From: Nicotiana tabacum
Lineage: Eukaryota > Streptophyta > Magnoliopsida > Solanales > Solanaceae
Direction: 5' to 3'
Length of the DNA: 64,000 nucleotides
NCBI RefSeq assembly: GCF_000715075.1
Contig: NC_134087.1
Location: forward strand, 108,353,161 to 108,417,160
Below are positions 10,761 through 21,911 of this stretch, in pieces. The notes beneath the pieces were generated by a model. It was given only the letters and a program-made list of their open reading frames with translations, did no database searches and had not been told where the DNA came from. Positions within the stretch are counted from its first letter, which is position 1. Each line of letters begins with the position of its first letter. The position numbers were made by a program, and so were the translations under genes.

Positions 10761-11654
10761 ATTTACTTTCTTTTCAGGAGTTTTTCAATTTCAAAACTTC
10801 AACGGCGATAGCCGGTCGAGGTTGACTTGATGCCCCGACGAGGCTGGGTGCCTTTTGCATAATAGCTTATATCAAATGAGAACCCTGTAAGTCAGTCTTA
10901 CCATCCTTTCTTTGTCTTAGTTTTAGAACAGAGTTAGACCGAAAGGGATTCAAAGAAAATAAACAATGGAATAGTGAATGAGTTTAAAACAAGAATTGTC
11001 CCTTTCGGGAAAAGGAAAGAAGGACTTATCTGAAGTACATGCGGACTTCAATAAACATGACATGCCTTTTGGACTGGATGCCTGACCCGTGTAAACCGTC
11101 CGACTCTCAGAAATTCATCACATCTTTTGCCTCAAAATCGAGAAACCTTGCCAGGACTCTGTCGATGCCGATGGCTGTGAGGATCTTCTTTTTGATCAGT
11201 GGCGCCCTTTGTTGGTTTTCACTAGCTGACCACTCTCATTTCTCTTCTCACCATCGCCTTATAGTGCTCTTTGCGAGTTTTCACTAACAAGACTCTCTCA
11301 TTTCTAGTTTCTCTACTTACTGTCGCCTCACGGTGCCCGTATGGGTTTTCACTAGTAAGACTCTCTCATTTTATTTCTCTCATTTGATTGCATCGGATCC
11401 CAGTAGCTGTATCCTCCAATTTTGGACATCTTTACCGATTGATCGGAAGGACTTGAATAGGATTTGGGGTAAAAAGAGTTTGGACTGAATTACAACTTTG
11501 GAACCTTTCATGCGAACCATCGCCGAACCATTATAAAATCTGCCTTAGTTTCACTTTTGGGGAAATTTGGATTTTTATTTTGTGTGACTGAACCCTAGAG
11601 AGGTTGCCTACGTATCCTTTCGGAATAAAGTCGAACGTAGTTCAAGGAACTTAG

Positions 11655-11835
11655 TTTTTTGATTTTCTTTTGTTTTTCTGTTTTGTTTTGTTTTCTCTTT
11701 CTTTTCCCTTTCCTTTTTTCTCTCTTTTTTTCGTTTTTTTTCATTTTCTTTGTCTTTTCTTCCTTTTTTTGTATCTTTCTTTTTCTTCTCCCTTTTTTCA
11801 CTTTTCATCTCATTTTTTTGATTTTTTTTCAATAA
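11655..11835 (-). repeat. Polypyrimidine/polypurine tract
   Basis: About 180 bp of almost pure C/T on the plus strand. Lys/Glu-rich minus-strand open frames here are a product of the tract. Confidence 0.8.
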
Positions 11836-12009
11836 CACTTTCCAGTTCCAAAGAGGGTAATCATAGAAAGGTAACCGGCTCAAAGGGTTTGCAAATGGTT
11901 AATAGTGTTTGGGTAGCGCGAATAAAAGCCTTCTTCATCCCAACCGGAGAACACTTACATTATATAGAGGATCCAAAATACTACCTTTTGGATACATTTG
12001 CATTGACAG

Positions 12010-12270
12010 TTATTTCAGGACATTTCCTTCAATGTTTTCCAGGTACAACGCTCTTTTTGGCAGTACGCTTGTTACCATGTATGGATCTTTCCAATATGGA
12101 GCTAATTTTCCTCTAGCTATTCCAATTCTTTGTTTTATTTCCTTAAACTTATCTTCATTGCAATCTAATTCTTGATTCATTATTTTACAGTCTGACAACA
12201 TTTTAGGATCTGGGCATGTAGTCCGCAAGCATGTCATGTTATTGAAATCTGCATTAAAAAGAACTAAAAA
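12010..12270 (-). pseudogene. Pre-RT segment fused to integrase C-terminus, element C
   Basis: The minus-strand reading gives the pre-RT block NADFNNMTCLRTTCPDP and MLSDCKIMNQELDCNEDKF, matching copies A and B after their intron-like spacer. It then jumps to GKLAPYWKDPYMVTSVLPK and ALYLENIEGN, which look like the C-terminal end of integrase in this lineage. RT, RNase H and most of integrase are therefore deleted between the two blocks. The join keeps one open frame. This is a deletion scar, not a new gene. Confidence 0.65.
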
Positions 12271-12420
12271 GAGAATAAGGAAAATGACAAGATAAAGAAA
12301 AGAGACATTCTTGGACAATGAAATATTAATTTCATTTGATTTTTTGATTTTTGATTTTTTCAATTTTTTGAAGTTAGAAGGGTTTACATCGGAAAGTAAG
12401 ACAATAGAGTAAAACATCCG
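12271..12420 (-). other. Intron-like spacer, element C
   Basis: Homologous to the spacers of A and B (shared ATGTAAACCCTTCTA and AATATTTCAT). On the minus strand it ends in a pyrimidine run and TTTTAG just before the pre-RT coding block, a consensus-like 3' splice site. Confidence 0.5.
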
Positions 12421-13947
12421 GATCACACCCTGAGATAATCCGGACACAGAAAGGATAGCAAGACTGGTTACCGAAACTCCCGTCTGATAGGGAACTTTCA
12501 TGCTTGGCGACCATTTTTGGCTTTTCTTCTGTCTCGGCAATGGCTGCAATGGCCTTCAGTGTCGGATCAAATTCCTCATCTTCACAAATCATTCCGACTA
12601 TTGGCCCACTGTTGTGTGTAGGTAATAGATTGTTCATCACATCAAGAGCTTCTTCGTCCTAAAAACAATTCTTTCAGCATCAATCAAATCTTCAACTGTC
12701 CTTTTGAGGGTCCAACAATCCTCTGTACTGTGTCCCACTGCTCTAGCGTGGTATTCACATCTAGCATCAGCTCGGTGTGAGGGGGACTCGGGGTTCGGCC
12801 AGTTCGGGCCACTGGCTGCAATAGATCTAGCCTGATTATCTTTTGGAACAAGCTTGAATACGATTCACCAATAGGGGTGAACTGATTCTTTCTGAAAGGC
12901 TCTCTTGAGCGAGGATTGTACTGGGGAACATCTGGTTGGGGATTATATAGAGCTTGGTAAGGATGGGCATTTATGGGAGGTGGAGCTCGATTTTATGGAT
13001 AATGTTGTGGCCGCGGGTAAGGTTGTGTGTTCATCACCGCATAGGGAGGTGGTGCCATAACATAAGCAGCATTTTGAAGGGGATAATAGTGTTGAGGGAC
13101 TTCAGGAAGCATATATGATTGGCCGAATGACCTGCGGGCCCCATCGAGCTTGAAGCCATCATGGCTCTCTCTTCGCTTCTATTGTAGTTCATCAAACCCT
13201 CCAAACCATTCTGAGTAGCCTGAGATGTGGCCTTAAAGGCAGCATGACTCAATATTCGCCTTGTTTTCAAACCGCTTTCAACCATTTCCCCAATTTTGAT
13301 AGCCTCAGCGAACGGCTTACCCATGACAGACATCATGTTCTGGAAGTAGTTAGCCTCTTGGGCCTGCAGAAAGACCCTGACCATTTCAATTTCGTCCATT
13401 GGTGGCTACCCTGGCATCTTGCTCACGCCATTTGACGACTTTCGTTCAAATTGGACAAAGAGTTTCTGTCGGGAGTGATGTCCACATTACATTAGAATTG
13501 GTGGACTAAATCTCGGGCCATATCGTCCCACACGTGCTAATGGGTAATTTATTGATCCGTATACCACTCAGAAGTGATTCCGGTGAGGCTTTTCCCAAAA
13601 TATGCCATTAGCAACTCCTCTTTTCCACCAGCACCCCTTAACTGGTTACAGTATCGTTTCAAGTGAGCGAATGGGTCTCCGTGCCCGTCGTACTTTTCAA
13701 ATTTTTGCATCTTGAAGCCAACTGGTAAGTGGACATGGGGAAACATACATAGGTCAGAGTATGAGACACTCTTTTGGCCACTCAGACCCTACATGTTTTT
13801 CAGGCTTTGTTTTAGGCTCTTCATCTTCCGAGCCATTTCCTCTTGTTTAGGATTTTTAACGACCTTTTCTTGCTCCACCGAGAGATCACATTGTGGAGGT
13901 TGAGTGAATGAGTATATGGTCACATATGTCACATATGTCTTTGGGGT
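12421..13947 (-). pseudogene. gag: gag pseudogene of element C
   Basis: On the minus strand the gag core reads VGFKMQKFEKYDGHG, HLKRYCNQLRGAG and FLQAQEANYFQNMMSVMGKP, then a Pro/Tyr-rich tail. The knuckle C-E-Y-H-A-R-A-V-G-H-S-T-E-D-C at about 12,714-12,760 keeps all four ligands in the order C-x2-H-x5-H-x4-C. A linker block (VGMICEDEEFDPTLKAI) follows. The N-terminal part present in A and B is missing because the 5' LTR remnant joins directly into mid-gag. Stops and frameshifts break the frame, yet the knuckle is better kept than in A or B. Confidence 0.8.
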
Positions 13948-14039
13948 AAATAAAAAAAAACTTCTAAAATCCCTTAAAAATCATTTTTGGTTTATTTTTA
14001 GGAGTCATTTTCATATAGGGCAAAAATTAGCTGCTCACA
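13948..14039 (-). repeat. 5' LTR remnant of element C
   Basis: About 90 bp matches the start of the 3' LTR (8,448-8,539) almost base for base, including AGGAGTCATTTTCAT and the terminal GCTCACA on the plus strand. The rest of the 5' LTR is gone; the next sequence is gag. The 5 bp beyond the terminus is ATGTT; its partner duplication is lost. Confidence 0.8.
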
Positions 14040-14040
14040 A

Positions 14041-14240
14041 TGTTCGCAAAGGTTCATGAGTTAAAATTACGCGTTCGCGAGTAGCGTTCCCCGTTCGCGA
14101 GTAGCGTTCCCCGTTCGCGTAGCGTCGGCTATTTGGTCTTCGTGTTCGCGGGTGGTCCCTCACATTCGTGAAGATGGGAATATTGGTCTGAGGTAGCTTG
14201 TGTGTCGCGAATGCGAGGGAGATACCGCGTTCGCAAAGAA
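14041..14240 (+). repeat. TTCGCGA-rich CpG cluster in F1
   Basis: GTTCGCGAGTAGCGTTCCCC is repeated and TTCGCGAA-like words recur. It sits at the LTR position where F3 and LTR I carry GCGGCCGC motifs. Confidence 0.65.
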
Positions 14241-15279
14241 GAAAACAAATACCTGGGCAGAATGTATAAAAACCCATCTTCGCGATATTTAGCCCATTTC
14301 TCAGCATTTTTGAACGGTTTTGAAGCTTTTTGAGAGGGATTGATGAGGGATTCGAAGGGAAACATTTGGAGTTAAGGTTTTTGAACTCAATACTCGATTC
14401 TATGGTGATTTCCAACTAATTAGACATGAAATTAGTGGGATTTAAAGCCTAAAATTGGAGAATTGGGGCTTGTAATTGGAGAGTGTAAATTGGGAATTTG
14501 AGGGACCATTTGAGGTCCGATTTTGATGTTCTTAGTATGTATAGACTCATGGGAGGATAAGGATTCTATTGATGTAATTTTTATCAGATTCCGAGACGCG
14601 GGACCGAGGGTCGGGTTTGACCAATTTCGGGATTTTTGATGTAATATGATTATTTTCGCATGGGTTTTGTTTCCTTAGCGTATATTAATGTTATGATTCT
14701 GATTTTGGATAGATTCAAGGTGAGTTGAGGCTGAGTCGAGAGTCAAGGGAGCCTGGGAGTAGGATTTCATCTGGTTTAAGGTAAGTAACGATTAAAAATC
14801 TAGACCTATGGGTATGAAACCCCGAAATTTCGTACTGTTTTGATAAATGAGGTGACGCACATGCTAGGTGACGGGCGTGTGGGCATGCACCCATAGGGAT
14901 TGTGACTTGGTCCGTCCCGTGGCGGTTGTAGAGTGCATATTTTGATAAACATTATATGATATCCATGTATTTTAGAGATAAATCTATTAATTTGGGCTGA
15001 ATGCCATGTTTGGGGCCTTGTGCCGAACTGTTTGGACCTTTAGGGGTATTTTACTACTTTCCTCACACTGTTTTGATTTGAAAGCATATCCTCAATTATG
15101 ATATTACCTGGTTATTGTTGATTCAATTTCATTACTCTACTTTCAAATATATGAAAACTGTTTGGGCTGAGTTCCGTGATTTTCACTGAATTGCTAGAGT
15201 GGTTGTGAGGATAATGACTGAGAGAGAGGCCGAGGACCTGATGGTTAGAATATATATGGATCGGGCTATACGCTATAGT

Positions 15280-15286
<7 letters not shown>

Positions 15287-15338
<52 letters not shown>
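15287..15338 (+). repeat. (TA)n microsatellite
   Basis: About 26 TA units inside LTR F1. It gives rise to Tyr/Ile-repeat open frames on both strands that are not genes. Confidence 0.95.
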
Positions 15339-15340
<2 letters not shown>

Positions 15341-16142
15341 GGATGGATCCGCAACAATATTGGATCGGGCTGCGCGCCGCAGCAATATAGCGCTTGGGTT
15401 GTAGAATCCCCTTCGGAGTCGGTACAGCCCTAGTGAGCATAGTTGACTATATATATTACGGATTGGGCTGCACGCCGCAACGATATTTATTATGATATAT
15501 CTATTGAGCAGGAGTGCTGAGTTTGAGTACTGATTGACGAGTGACTAAGAGGCTTGCCCGAAGGCTATACTTATGAGTGATACTTTGCCCGAGGAACTTG
15601 TTTATGAGATTTTCTATTTTCACTCGTCTTTTATACTGAGCCTCTACTTAAAAAGGTGAATAAATGTTTTAAAGGATTTTCATTGAGACTGGCATTTTTA
15701 CGAGATAATTAGTTATTGAACTGCAGATTTTGACTTTGATATTTCTGTTGAGATTCTTGATAATGTATGCATATGATTTTTAAATGCTCGTCACTGCACT
15801 CAGACTTTATTTACTTTAGTTACTTACTGATTTGGCATACTCACGTTACTCCCTGCACCTTATGTGCAAATCCAGGTGCCCGAGCATCAGAGTGAGAGCG
15901 TTAAGCAGCTTCTATGTATTTTCGGAGTTAGCAAGGTAGCTGCACGGCGTTCGCAGCCCTGCCTTTCTCCTTTCTATCCTAGTACTTTATATTTCAAACT
16001 TATTTTGTATTAAGCAAACAGTGTTGAGTTGTACTTAGTGGCTCATGACTAGTGACACCAAATTCATGATGTGTTAATGTATTTACGTACTTGTTTTCGC
16101 GTATGTCTTTTGATATTTTAAAAATGAAAAATTTGAGACTTA

Positions 16143-16362
16143 GAGCCCATTTGGATTGGCTTGTTTTAAGTTCTTTTAAGCCAAAATAGCTTTTAAGTCA
16201 TTTTTTAGTGTTTGGATAAAGTAAAAAGGTGCTTTTAAGCACCTATTTTTAAGTTAAAATGACAAAAACAAGCCAAAATCGAAAAGTTAAAATTCCTAAC
16301 TTATGGCTTAAAAGCTATTTTGACTTAAAAGTCACTTAAAACAAGACCATCCAAACGGGCTC
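16143..16362. mobile_element. Tourist-like MITE (PIF/Harbinger type)
   Basis: A 220 bp element with inverted ends of about 29 bp: left GAGCCCATTTGGATTGG..., right (reverse complement) GAGCCCGTTTGGATGGT.... It is flanked by TTA on both sides (16,140-16,142 and 16,363-16,365), the usual 3 bp target of PIF/Harbinger. There is no transposase. It sits near the 3' end of LTR F1. Confidence 0.75.
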
Positions 16363-16479
16363 TTAATCTGTTTAGAAAAATGAATTTTTACAAAAAGATC
16401 TTCATATTATTCGTGTTGTTTTGGCCGGCCTAGTACTGTGATAGACGCCATCACGACCGAGGTGTTTGGGGTCGTGACA

Positions 16480-16618
16480 GTGGAGATACTTTACATTTCA
16501 ATACAACCACTCCCATCACGTGGAGATACTTTACATTTCAAAGCAACTTCTCCCATCAAGCGGAGATACATTCTATATTAGAAGTCAATTACTCTCATCA
16601 CGCGGAGATACTCCCGAC
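16480..16618 (+). repeat. 40 bp tandem repeat, 3.4 units
   Basis: Units begin GTGGAGATACTTTACATTTC and end ACTCCCATCAC; the later units are more diverged. Confidence 0.75.
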
Positions 16619-17302
16619 ATGAGGATACTTAATGCTCCAACATCCGCAGAACGATACACAGCCTGGCTAACAATCGAGTTAGATTCAAGTATCTCGTCAT
16701 CCCAATCCCAAGTAACGGCTAGCCGGCAACCAGGAATCATCATTCTTGCATCATTTACCTCACATATTAACATATTTTACATTGTAACCTATGGGTATGT
16801 GTGTATTTTATTTTTGCAGGAAAAACAGCGCAGCGTGGAACTCCTTCTAAGCAGCAAACTAAGCTACAACGCTATGAAGGACAACAAACTCATAAGTGGT
16901 CCAAGGATCCGAGCTCAAACTCAAATACAATAAGTGGAACTCTAATTCTTCAAATCTTTCAAATCAAGCCGCAATTCAGAGCTATCATTGGTACCAAATC
17001 TTCTGTCTCGCAATATCGTCATAATAAAATACTGGGGCACTTCCTGCGAGCATCGCCTCCCCCAAATCATCACTCCATAACTATATGAGGCACGAACCTT
17101 TTTAAGCCCGAGGTATGAATTAAAAGCCATAATTCGGCCCCAACTCACCAAATATTCCTCCCGGAATCTTCCTTAACTCCTAATCCTACAACTCGTAATC
17201 TTCCTTAAACCCATATGCTATTTCTGCAAAATATGCCTGAGGTCGGGACAAAATTGTCCTTGGTTCGATTTATTTCCCCGAAAACTCTTTCATCGTCTTG
17301 GT

Positions 17303-17316
17303 CAAAGAGGGGAAGC
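17303..17316 (+). other. Polypurine tract of element H
   Basis: CAAAGAGGGGAAGC lies immediately before an LTR start TGTTGACGGCC. It resembles the tract of element C. Confidence 0.65.
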
Positions 17317-18920
17317 TGTTGACGGCCAATGTTGACTCTCTCTTTAAAATTTAATTAATTTATACTTAATGATTTGCAATAAAGAAGTATTTTTTAATCA
17401 ATAATATCTATTTCTCATAAAATTAGTATTAATAGTGTTGAAATTAATGATTTAGTATTATGTAATTACAAATATATCATACTTACTATTTTAAGGATTA
17501 CTAAAATAATAATTATATGAATTACATAGGCTTTAAAATTAATTTAATGAATTATTCCTTAATTTCTAGTTAATTTGATTAATATGTTAATAATTTAAAA
17601 TTAGTGTCACAATTTAGAAGATAAAGTATTTTTGCAAATAATTAGTTATAATAATTAGTAGTGTATTTGATAATTCTAATTTTACTAAATTTTATTGAAA
17701 ATAATTAAGTTTATTTAATATTTCAAAAGGGTTAAAAACTAAAAGGCCGCCATTGCAATCTGCTAATTAAACATAAAATGGCTACTAGTTAAATTATTAT
17801 AGCCTAGATACCAAGCCTAATTCGGTCTTGACCTAGTCCAAACACCCCATCTATTTCCAAGTTGGCGATCCCCGTCACCCTCTCTTAGCCAATCAAATCG
17901 TGCCACATCACCCGTCTCTAATACACACAGAAGAAACACACCTCATCTTGACCGTTGATCCAAATGATCAATGGTCTATGATTAAACTAGATTGCCCCCT
18001 TTATTTTAATATCCAATAGTGATTTATCTCTGCTGTTGGATTAAAAGAAATCCAATGGTCATCCTTTTTTTCCTAATAATCATTTTTATCTCTGAAATAT
18101 CGGAGCCATTGATCACAAAGATACAATGGCTCCCCTTCACCCACCCACTTTAAACATATCAAATGCCTAAACCCTACTCATTTCCTCCCAATATTGGCCG
18201 CCCCTCTTTCCCTAAACTCTATCCTCTCTCTCATCCCTCTTAAGCCCATCAATCCCAAATCCTTGCACAAATTTGTGCAAGGTCAAAAAATTAAAGCCTC
18301 AAACCCTCAATCTATCCCTATACTCGTGAATCCTAATGCTATTTTCCTCTTTCATCACTAGATTTGAAATCCCCAGTTCCGAAACCCTAAGATAAAAACG
18401 TCATTGATCTGATTCTTCCTCGTTCTTTCAAATCAAACATACAGGGCCACTCATCTTGTCCCTGGGCTGTGAAGTCTGTTGTTTTCTTTCTATTTCACTG
18501 ATGAATTACAAAATCCCCAAATATGAAGTCATAGACCAAATTGTGAAACTAGAACTCCTCTGATTTTCTCTTATGACCTTTAAAATCAGTTCATGCATGG
18601 AGCTTTGCAGAAGTTTCAACATTATAATTCATTACCCAGAGGTCAAACGCAGTGACCTATGGGTTATAGAGTTTTTCCTATGGGTCTTCATCTTCATCAG
18701 TCGACCTCTCTCCACTCAGGTAAAATCTATCACTATTTTTCACCTGTGTTTCTTTGATTTTCACTTGATTTGCTCGCATCATCAACCTATCGTCATCTTT
18801 CACTATCCCATTTTTAACCCGTCGAAACCCTAGACCTTGAGACACTATAAATATGAGACTTAATAGCTCTCACCTAACAATACCTAACCATCTTAAGAAA
18901 ATCAATACAAAATATAATAT
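17317..18920 (+). mobile_element. H: LTR, first segment
   Basis: It starts TGTTGACGGCCAATGTTGAC after the polypurine tract and runs on until G1 inserted at 18,921. AT-rich, no coding sense. A TATA-like box at 18,844 suggests the U3 end. The LTR or its downstream sequence continues at 26,927. Confidence 0.55.
18844..18854 (+). promoter_or_regulatory. TATA box candidate, H LTR
   Basis: CTATAAATATG near the end of the first H segment. Sequence match only. Confidence 0.4.
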
Positions 18921-19221
18921 TGTGCGCGGTGAAATCTGGGAGGCCAATTTCTCCTGGACAAAATACTTCGAAGGGTGATCCCGAAAGCCCGGGATCTCGA
19001 GCCAGTCACTTCCCTCAATATCGGTCGGTGCTCTGCCAAGGATAATGTCGACCGAAGTCCCGACGAATGCAGGAATCTCCCGAGGAATGTACCCGGGGTC
19101 GACCAGGTCTATTCAAAATGGCTCGACATCAGCCCACGCGTACGTCATAAAGCTAGCCAGTTGTCCCATCCCATTTCTTTTATCACGCAACATATCTTGT
19201 ATTAAGTTTGGGCTCCCCTTT

Positions 19222-19230
19222 CTATAAAAG
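19222..19230 (+). promoter_or_regulatory. TATA box of the G1 LTR
   Basis: CTATAAAAG lies about 300 bp into the LTR, with GGGGAG just downstream. G2 has ATATATAAAGG at the equivalent place, which supports a real promoter element. Confidence 0.6.
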
Positions 19231-19292
19231 GGGAGTCGCTAACACCCTGTAAAGGGAGAGCTCCAACTATTCTCTCCAAGTGCAATAATATA

Positions 19293-19314
19293 CTCTCTCT
19301 CTCTCTCTCTCTCT
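19293..19314 (+). repeat. (CT)n microsatellite
   Basis: About 11 CT units inside the G1 5' LTR, downstream of the TATA box. Confidence 0.9.
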
Positions 19315-19695
19315 TTCTTCTCTCTAACTCACTCGTTCTTACTGGCCCGAGGCCACTTTAATATTCATCATTTTCTTACTTGTTCTTTATTTATCAATTG
19401 GTATTGGCCATAAAGAGCTTTATTTAATCATACTTAAATGTTATCCCATTCCCGATTGCCCCTGATAGCTCGAGCTCGACCAGAACATCGACCCCGAGGT
19501 CCCCCATCAACTAGTCCTGCCCCGGGGCAACAGGCCCCTCGGTTTGATTACTTCCTCGTTTTAGCTTGCATTTCATTATTAAACTCCACATTCTTAGCAT
19601 CATCTGCTCTAACAACTAGCTCGAGAATATATCATGTATTTTTAGAATCCCATTTACAAATTTAATTGTTGTTACCATTTTCACGGTAAACAGTT

Positions 19696-19712
19696 TAGCG
19701 CCCACCGTGGGG
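19696..19712 (+). other. Primer-binding site of G1
   Basis: TAGCGCCCACCGTGGGG just inside the LTR; G2 has TGGCGCCCACCGTGGGG, so G1 carries a G to A change at the second base. The tRNA was not assigned. Confidence 0.6.
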
Positions 19713-19812
19713 CTAAAAATAATAGTGATTATTTTCTTGCTAGTTTCATTGCACAAATGCACATTATCTTTCACACTTCTTCTTGTCCAAGATCCTTTGA
19801 TTTCAGGTTAAA

Positions 19813-21150
19813 ATGTCTGGCTTGGTAAGCAGAGTCGAGAACAATAACCTCGAAAACCACGGAAAAAATGGCGTGGTTGTCCCGGCCGCTGGAGCACCAC
19901 CAAAGAATCCCGATAACGCACCTAGATCGTTTGTAGCGGACACGGATTCGCAGGACGCACAACAAGTCGACGAAACTTCTCACGCCGATAGGAGCATAAG
20001 ACACATCGACCGACAGGAAGCTCAAAAAACCCTGGCCTGGGAAGAATAGGAAGTTAGTCTTCATGTTATTTTTGAAATGTTGCAGGCACAACAACTGGCC
20101 ATTGCCCAGTTGCAAGGCCATCCGAAGACTCCCAACATAGCAGCACCATAGACAACTCCCCCCGCAGAGCAAGTACCCGAAAGGTCAAGCAATAACAGGT
20201 CAGTGGTCGACCCTGACATAGTGAAGATGCTTGAGGACCTCACCAAAAAAATTGAATCGGGTGAGAAAATGATTGAAGCCAACAATAAAAAGGTCGAGAC
20301 CTACAACTCTAGGGTGGATCAGATCCCAGGAGCACCCCTGATCCTAAAAGGTTTGGATTCGAAGAAGTTTATACAGAGGCTGTTCCCCGAGGAAGCGGCC
20401 CCGAAGACCATTCCTAAAAAGTTCAAAATGCCGGAACTCCCTAAGTACAACGGTACCACCGACCCCAATGAACACGTTACTACCTATACCTACGCAGTAA
20501 AATGCAATGATATAAAGAATGATAAGATCGAGTACGTATTGCTGAAAAAATTCGGAGAAACTCTTTCGAAGGGGGCCATGATGTGGTATCACAACTTGGC
20601 TCCCAACTCCATAGATTCATTCACCATGCTAGCAGACTCCTTCGTAAAGGCACATGCTAGAGCCATCAAGGTAGCAACGAGAAAGTCTGACGTTTTCAAA
20701 ATCAAGCAAAGAGAGAACAAGATGTTGCGGGAATTACCAAATAGAGCTGAGGATTACCAGTTGGGAGCCCCTTTGGACTCAATGTACCCAAACAGACTCT
20801 TGGAAAAAGAATCGAAACGAAACAAAGAAAGGTACCGACCGTACCTCAAAGATAGGAGGAACGCCCCAAGGCACAACCTACCTTGCAATGATCAGAGGAT
20901 AGATCGAGGACAGGACCCTCGAGGGCTTATCAACAGAACACGAAACATAGTGCCAACAAATGCGCCCCACCTATCGGAATACGACTTCAGCATCGATGTG
21001 TCAGACATCGTGTTCGCTATCAGCAAGATCAGAGATGCCAAGTGGCCCAAACCGATATAGTTGGACCCTTCACAGAGAAATTACAACTTAGTATGCGAGT
21101 TCCATAACACGCATGGTTAGAGGACCAAGGATTGCCATCAACTGCGAGAG
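19813..21150 (+). pseudogene. gag: gag pseudogene of G1
   Basis: Starts at ATG 19,813 (MSGLVSRVENNNLENHG); G2 begins in the same way. In-frame TAGs at 20,047 and 20,149 interrupt an acidic, Gln-rich N-terminal part. The capsid core is open from 20,203 to 21,060: KKFKMPELPKYNGTTDPNEH, KFGETLSKGAMMWYHNLAPNSIDSF, FVKAHARAIKVATRKSDVF, RENKMLRE. After MLRE about 55-60 residues present in G2 are missing, in frame, before QLGAPLDS. Beyond TAG 21,058 the knuckle reads C-E-F-H-N-T-H-G-stop-R-T-K-D-C, so one metal ligand position is a stop. It would have formed the particle shell; it is not functional now. Confidence 0.85.
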
Positions 21151-21429
21151 GAGGTGGCTCGGCTTCTCAACAAAGGACACCTTCGAGAATTCCTTAGCGA
21201 TGGGGCCAAAAATCAGTTCCGAGAAAGTGAGGCAACCAAGAAAAATGAGGCAAATAAGCTGCAACACGTTATCCACATGATCATGGGGGGCGCTGATGCC
21301 CCGCAAGAGCCCGTGATGAGAAGAACAAAAATATCCATCACCATAGAAAAACGGACTCGGGGATATATCCTCGAGATGCCCTCACATTCAGCAAAGAGGA
21401 CACCGAGGCCCTGTCTCAACCCCACAACG

Positions 21430-21911
21430 ATGCCCTAGTAATCTCCTTTCTTGTAAATTCTTTTCAGATAAAATGTGTACTCATGGATCCAGGTATCTCG
21501 GACAATATTATCAGGTCAAGGTTGATAGAACAACTTGGAGTGCTCGAACAAATCATGCCCGCCACTGGGGTCCACAATGGATTCAACATGGTGAGTGAAA
21601 CGACAAAAGGAGAAATCGTCCTTCCGGTTACCGTGGCCGGCACAACCCAAGACACCAAATTCCATGTCATCAAGGAAGATATGAGGTATAACACCTTATT
21701 TGGGCGGCCATGGATACACTGCATGAGAGCAGTGCCATCCACGCTCCACCAGGTGATAAAATTCCCGACAAAAGATAGGATCAAAACCATCTACGGGGAA
21801 CAACACGCGGCAAAGGAGATGTTCTCAATACACGATGTGGTACCAATGCTCATGCCTCCGCCCCCGAATAAACCAATGGGCAAATCGGGTCTGGTCCCAG
21901 GTCGAGCTTAA
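21430..21911 (+). pseudogene. pro: Aspartic protease of G1
   Basis: A retropepsin-like reading: SFLVNSFQIKCVLMDPGISD with the active-site Asp-Pro-Gly, then the hydrophobic core and TLFGRPWIHCMRAVPSTLHQ, the conserved C-terminal half. The 142-codon open frame from 21,483 is intact, but it is shifted relative to the upstream knuckle/spacer reading and gag itself is stopped, so no Gag-Pro can be made. G2 has DPSSS where G1 has DPGIS. No RT follows. Confidence 0.75.

Larger units (their letters stand above)
8555..12000 (-). other. Long noncoding 3' region of element C
   Basis: About 3.4 kb between the end of pol and the polypurine tract with no recognisable coding sequence. It holds a 21-unit tandem repeat, weaker repeats at about 10,395-10,760 and 11,210-11,370, a long pyrimidine tract (plus strand 11,655-11,835), and two copies of the motif GGATACGTAGGCAACC (8,661-8,676 and 11,602-11,617, minus). 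Long repeat-bearing 3' regions are usual in Tat/Ogre lineages. Confidence 0.7.
6297..14039 (-). mobile_element. C: internally deleted Tat/Ogre-like element
   Basis: The 3' LTR (6,297-8,539), polypurine tract, long noncoding 3' region, scraps of pol, gag, and a 5' LTR remnant (13,948-14,039) follow in order on the minus strand. Gag and pre-RT sequence clearly match copies A and B but are more diverged. Lost: most of the 5' LTR, the primer site, ORF1, the 5' part of gag, the protease core, and RT through most of integrase. The left end is cut by F3, so the last few hundred bp of the 3' LTR and one target duplication are missing. Confidence 0.8.
14040..16479 (+). mobile_element. F1: Tekay-like LTR, 5' truncated
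   Basis: It ends at 16,479 with the terminus GGGTCGTGACA typical of this LTR group, and no primer site follows. The 5' part is missing next to element C. It holds TTCGCGA-rich sequence (14,041-14,240), a TA microsatellite, repeated GGGCTGCACGCCGCAA blocks (15,255-15,490) and a MITE. No coding potential seen. Confidence 0.7.
16480..17316 (+). other. 3' end of element H interior
   Basis: Noncoding sequence between LTR F1 and a polypurine tract. It starts with 3.4 copies of a 40 bp tandem unit and ends CTTGGTCAAAGAGGGGAAGC. No RT, integrase or other domain is recognised. The GTGGA after the F1 terminus is a possible target-duplication half without a visible partner. Confidence 0.5.
18921..19692 (+). 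repeat. 5' LTR of G1 (772 bp)
   Basis: It begins TGTGCGCGGTG and ends TTTTCACGGTAAACA, directly followed by a primer-like site. It matches the G2 LTR (767 bp) in its 3' half. Confidence 0.85.

Noticed and set aside
11595..11883. Lys/Glu-rich minus-strand open frames (68 and 91 codons)
   Set aside because: They are translations of a low-complexity polypurine tract.
15112..15390. Tyr/Ile-repeat open frames on both strands
   Set aside because: They are products of the TA microsatellite.
16520..17088. 137- and 95-codon open frames in the H tail
   Set aside because: They start in the 40 bp tandem repeat, lack motifs and end before the polypurine tract; incidental.
19771..20172. 133-codon minus-strand open frame
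   Set aside because: Shadow of the G1 gag on the opposite strand.
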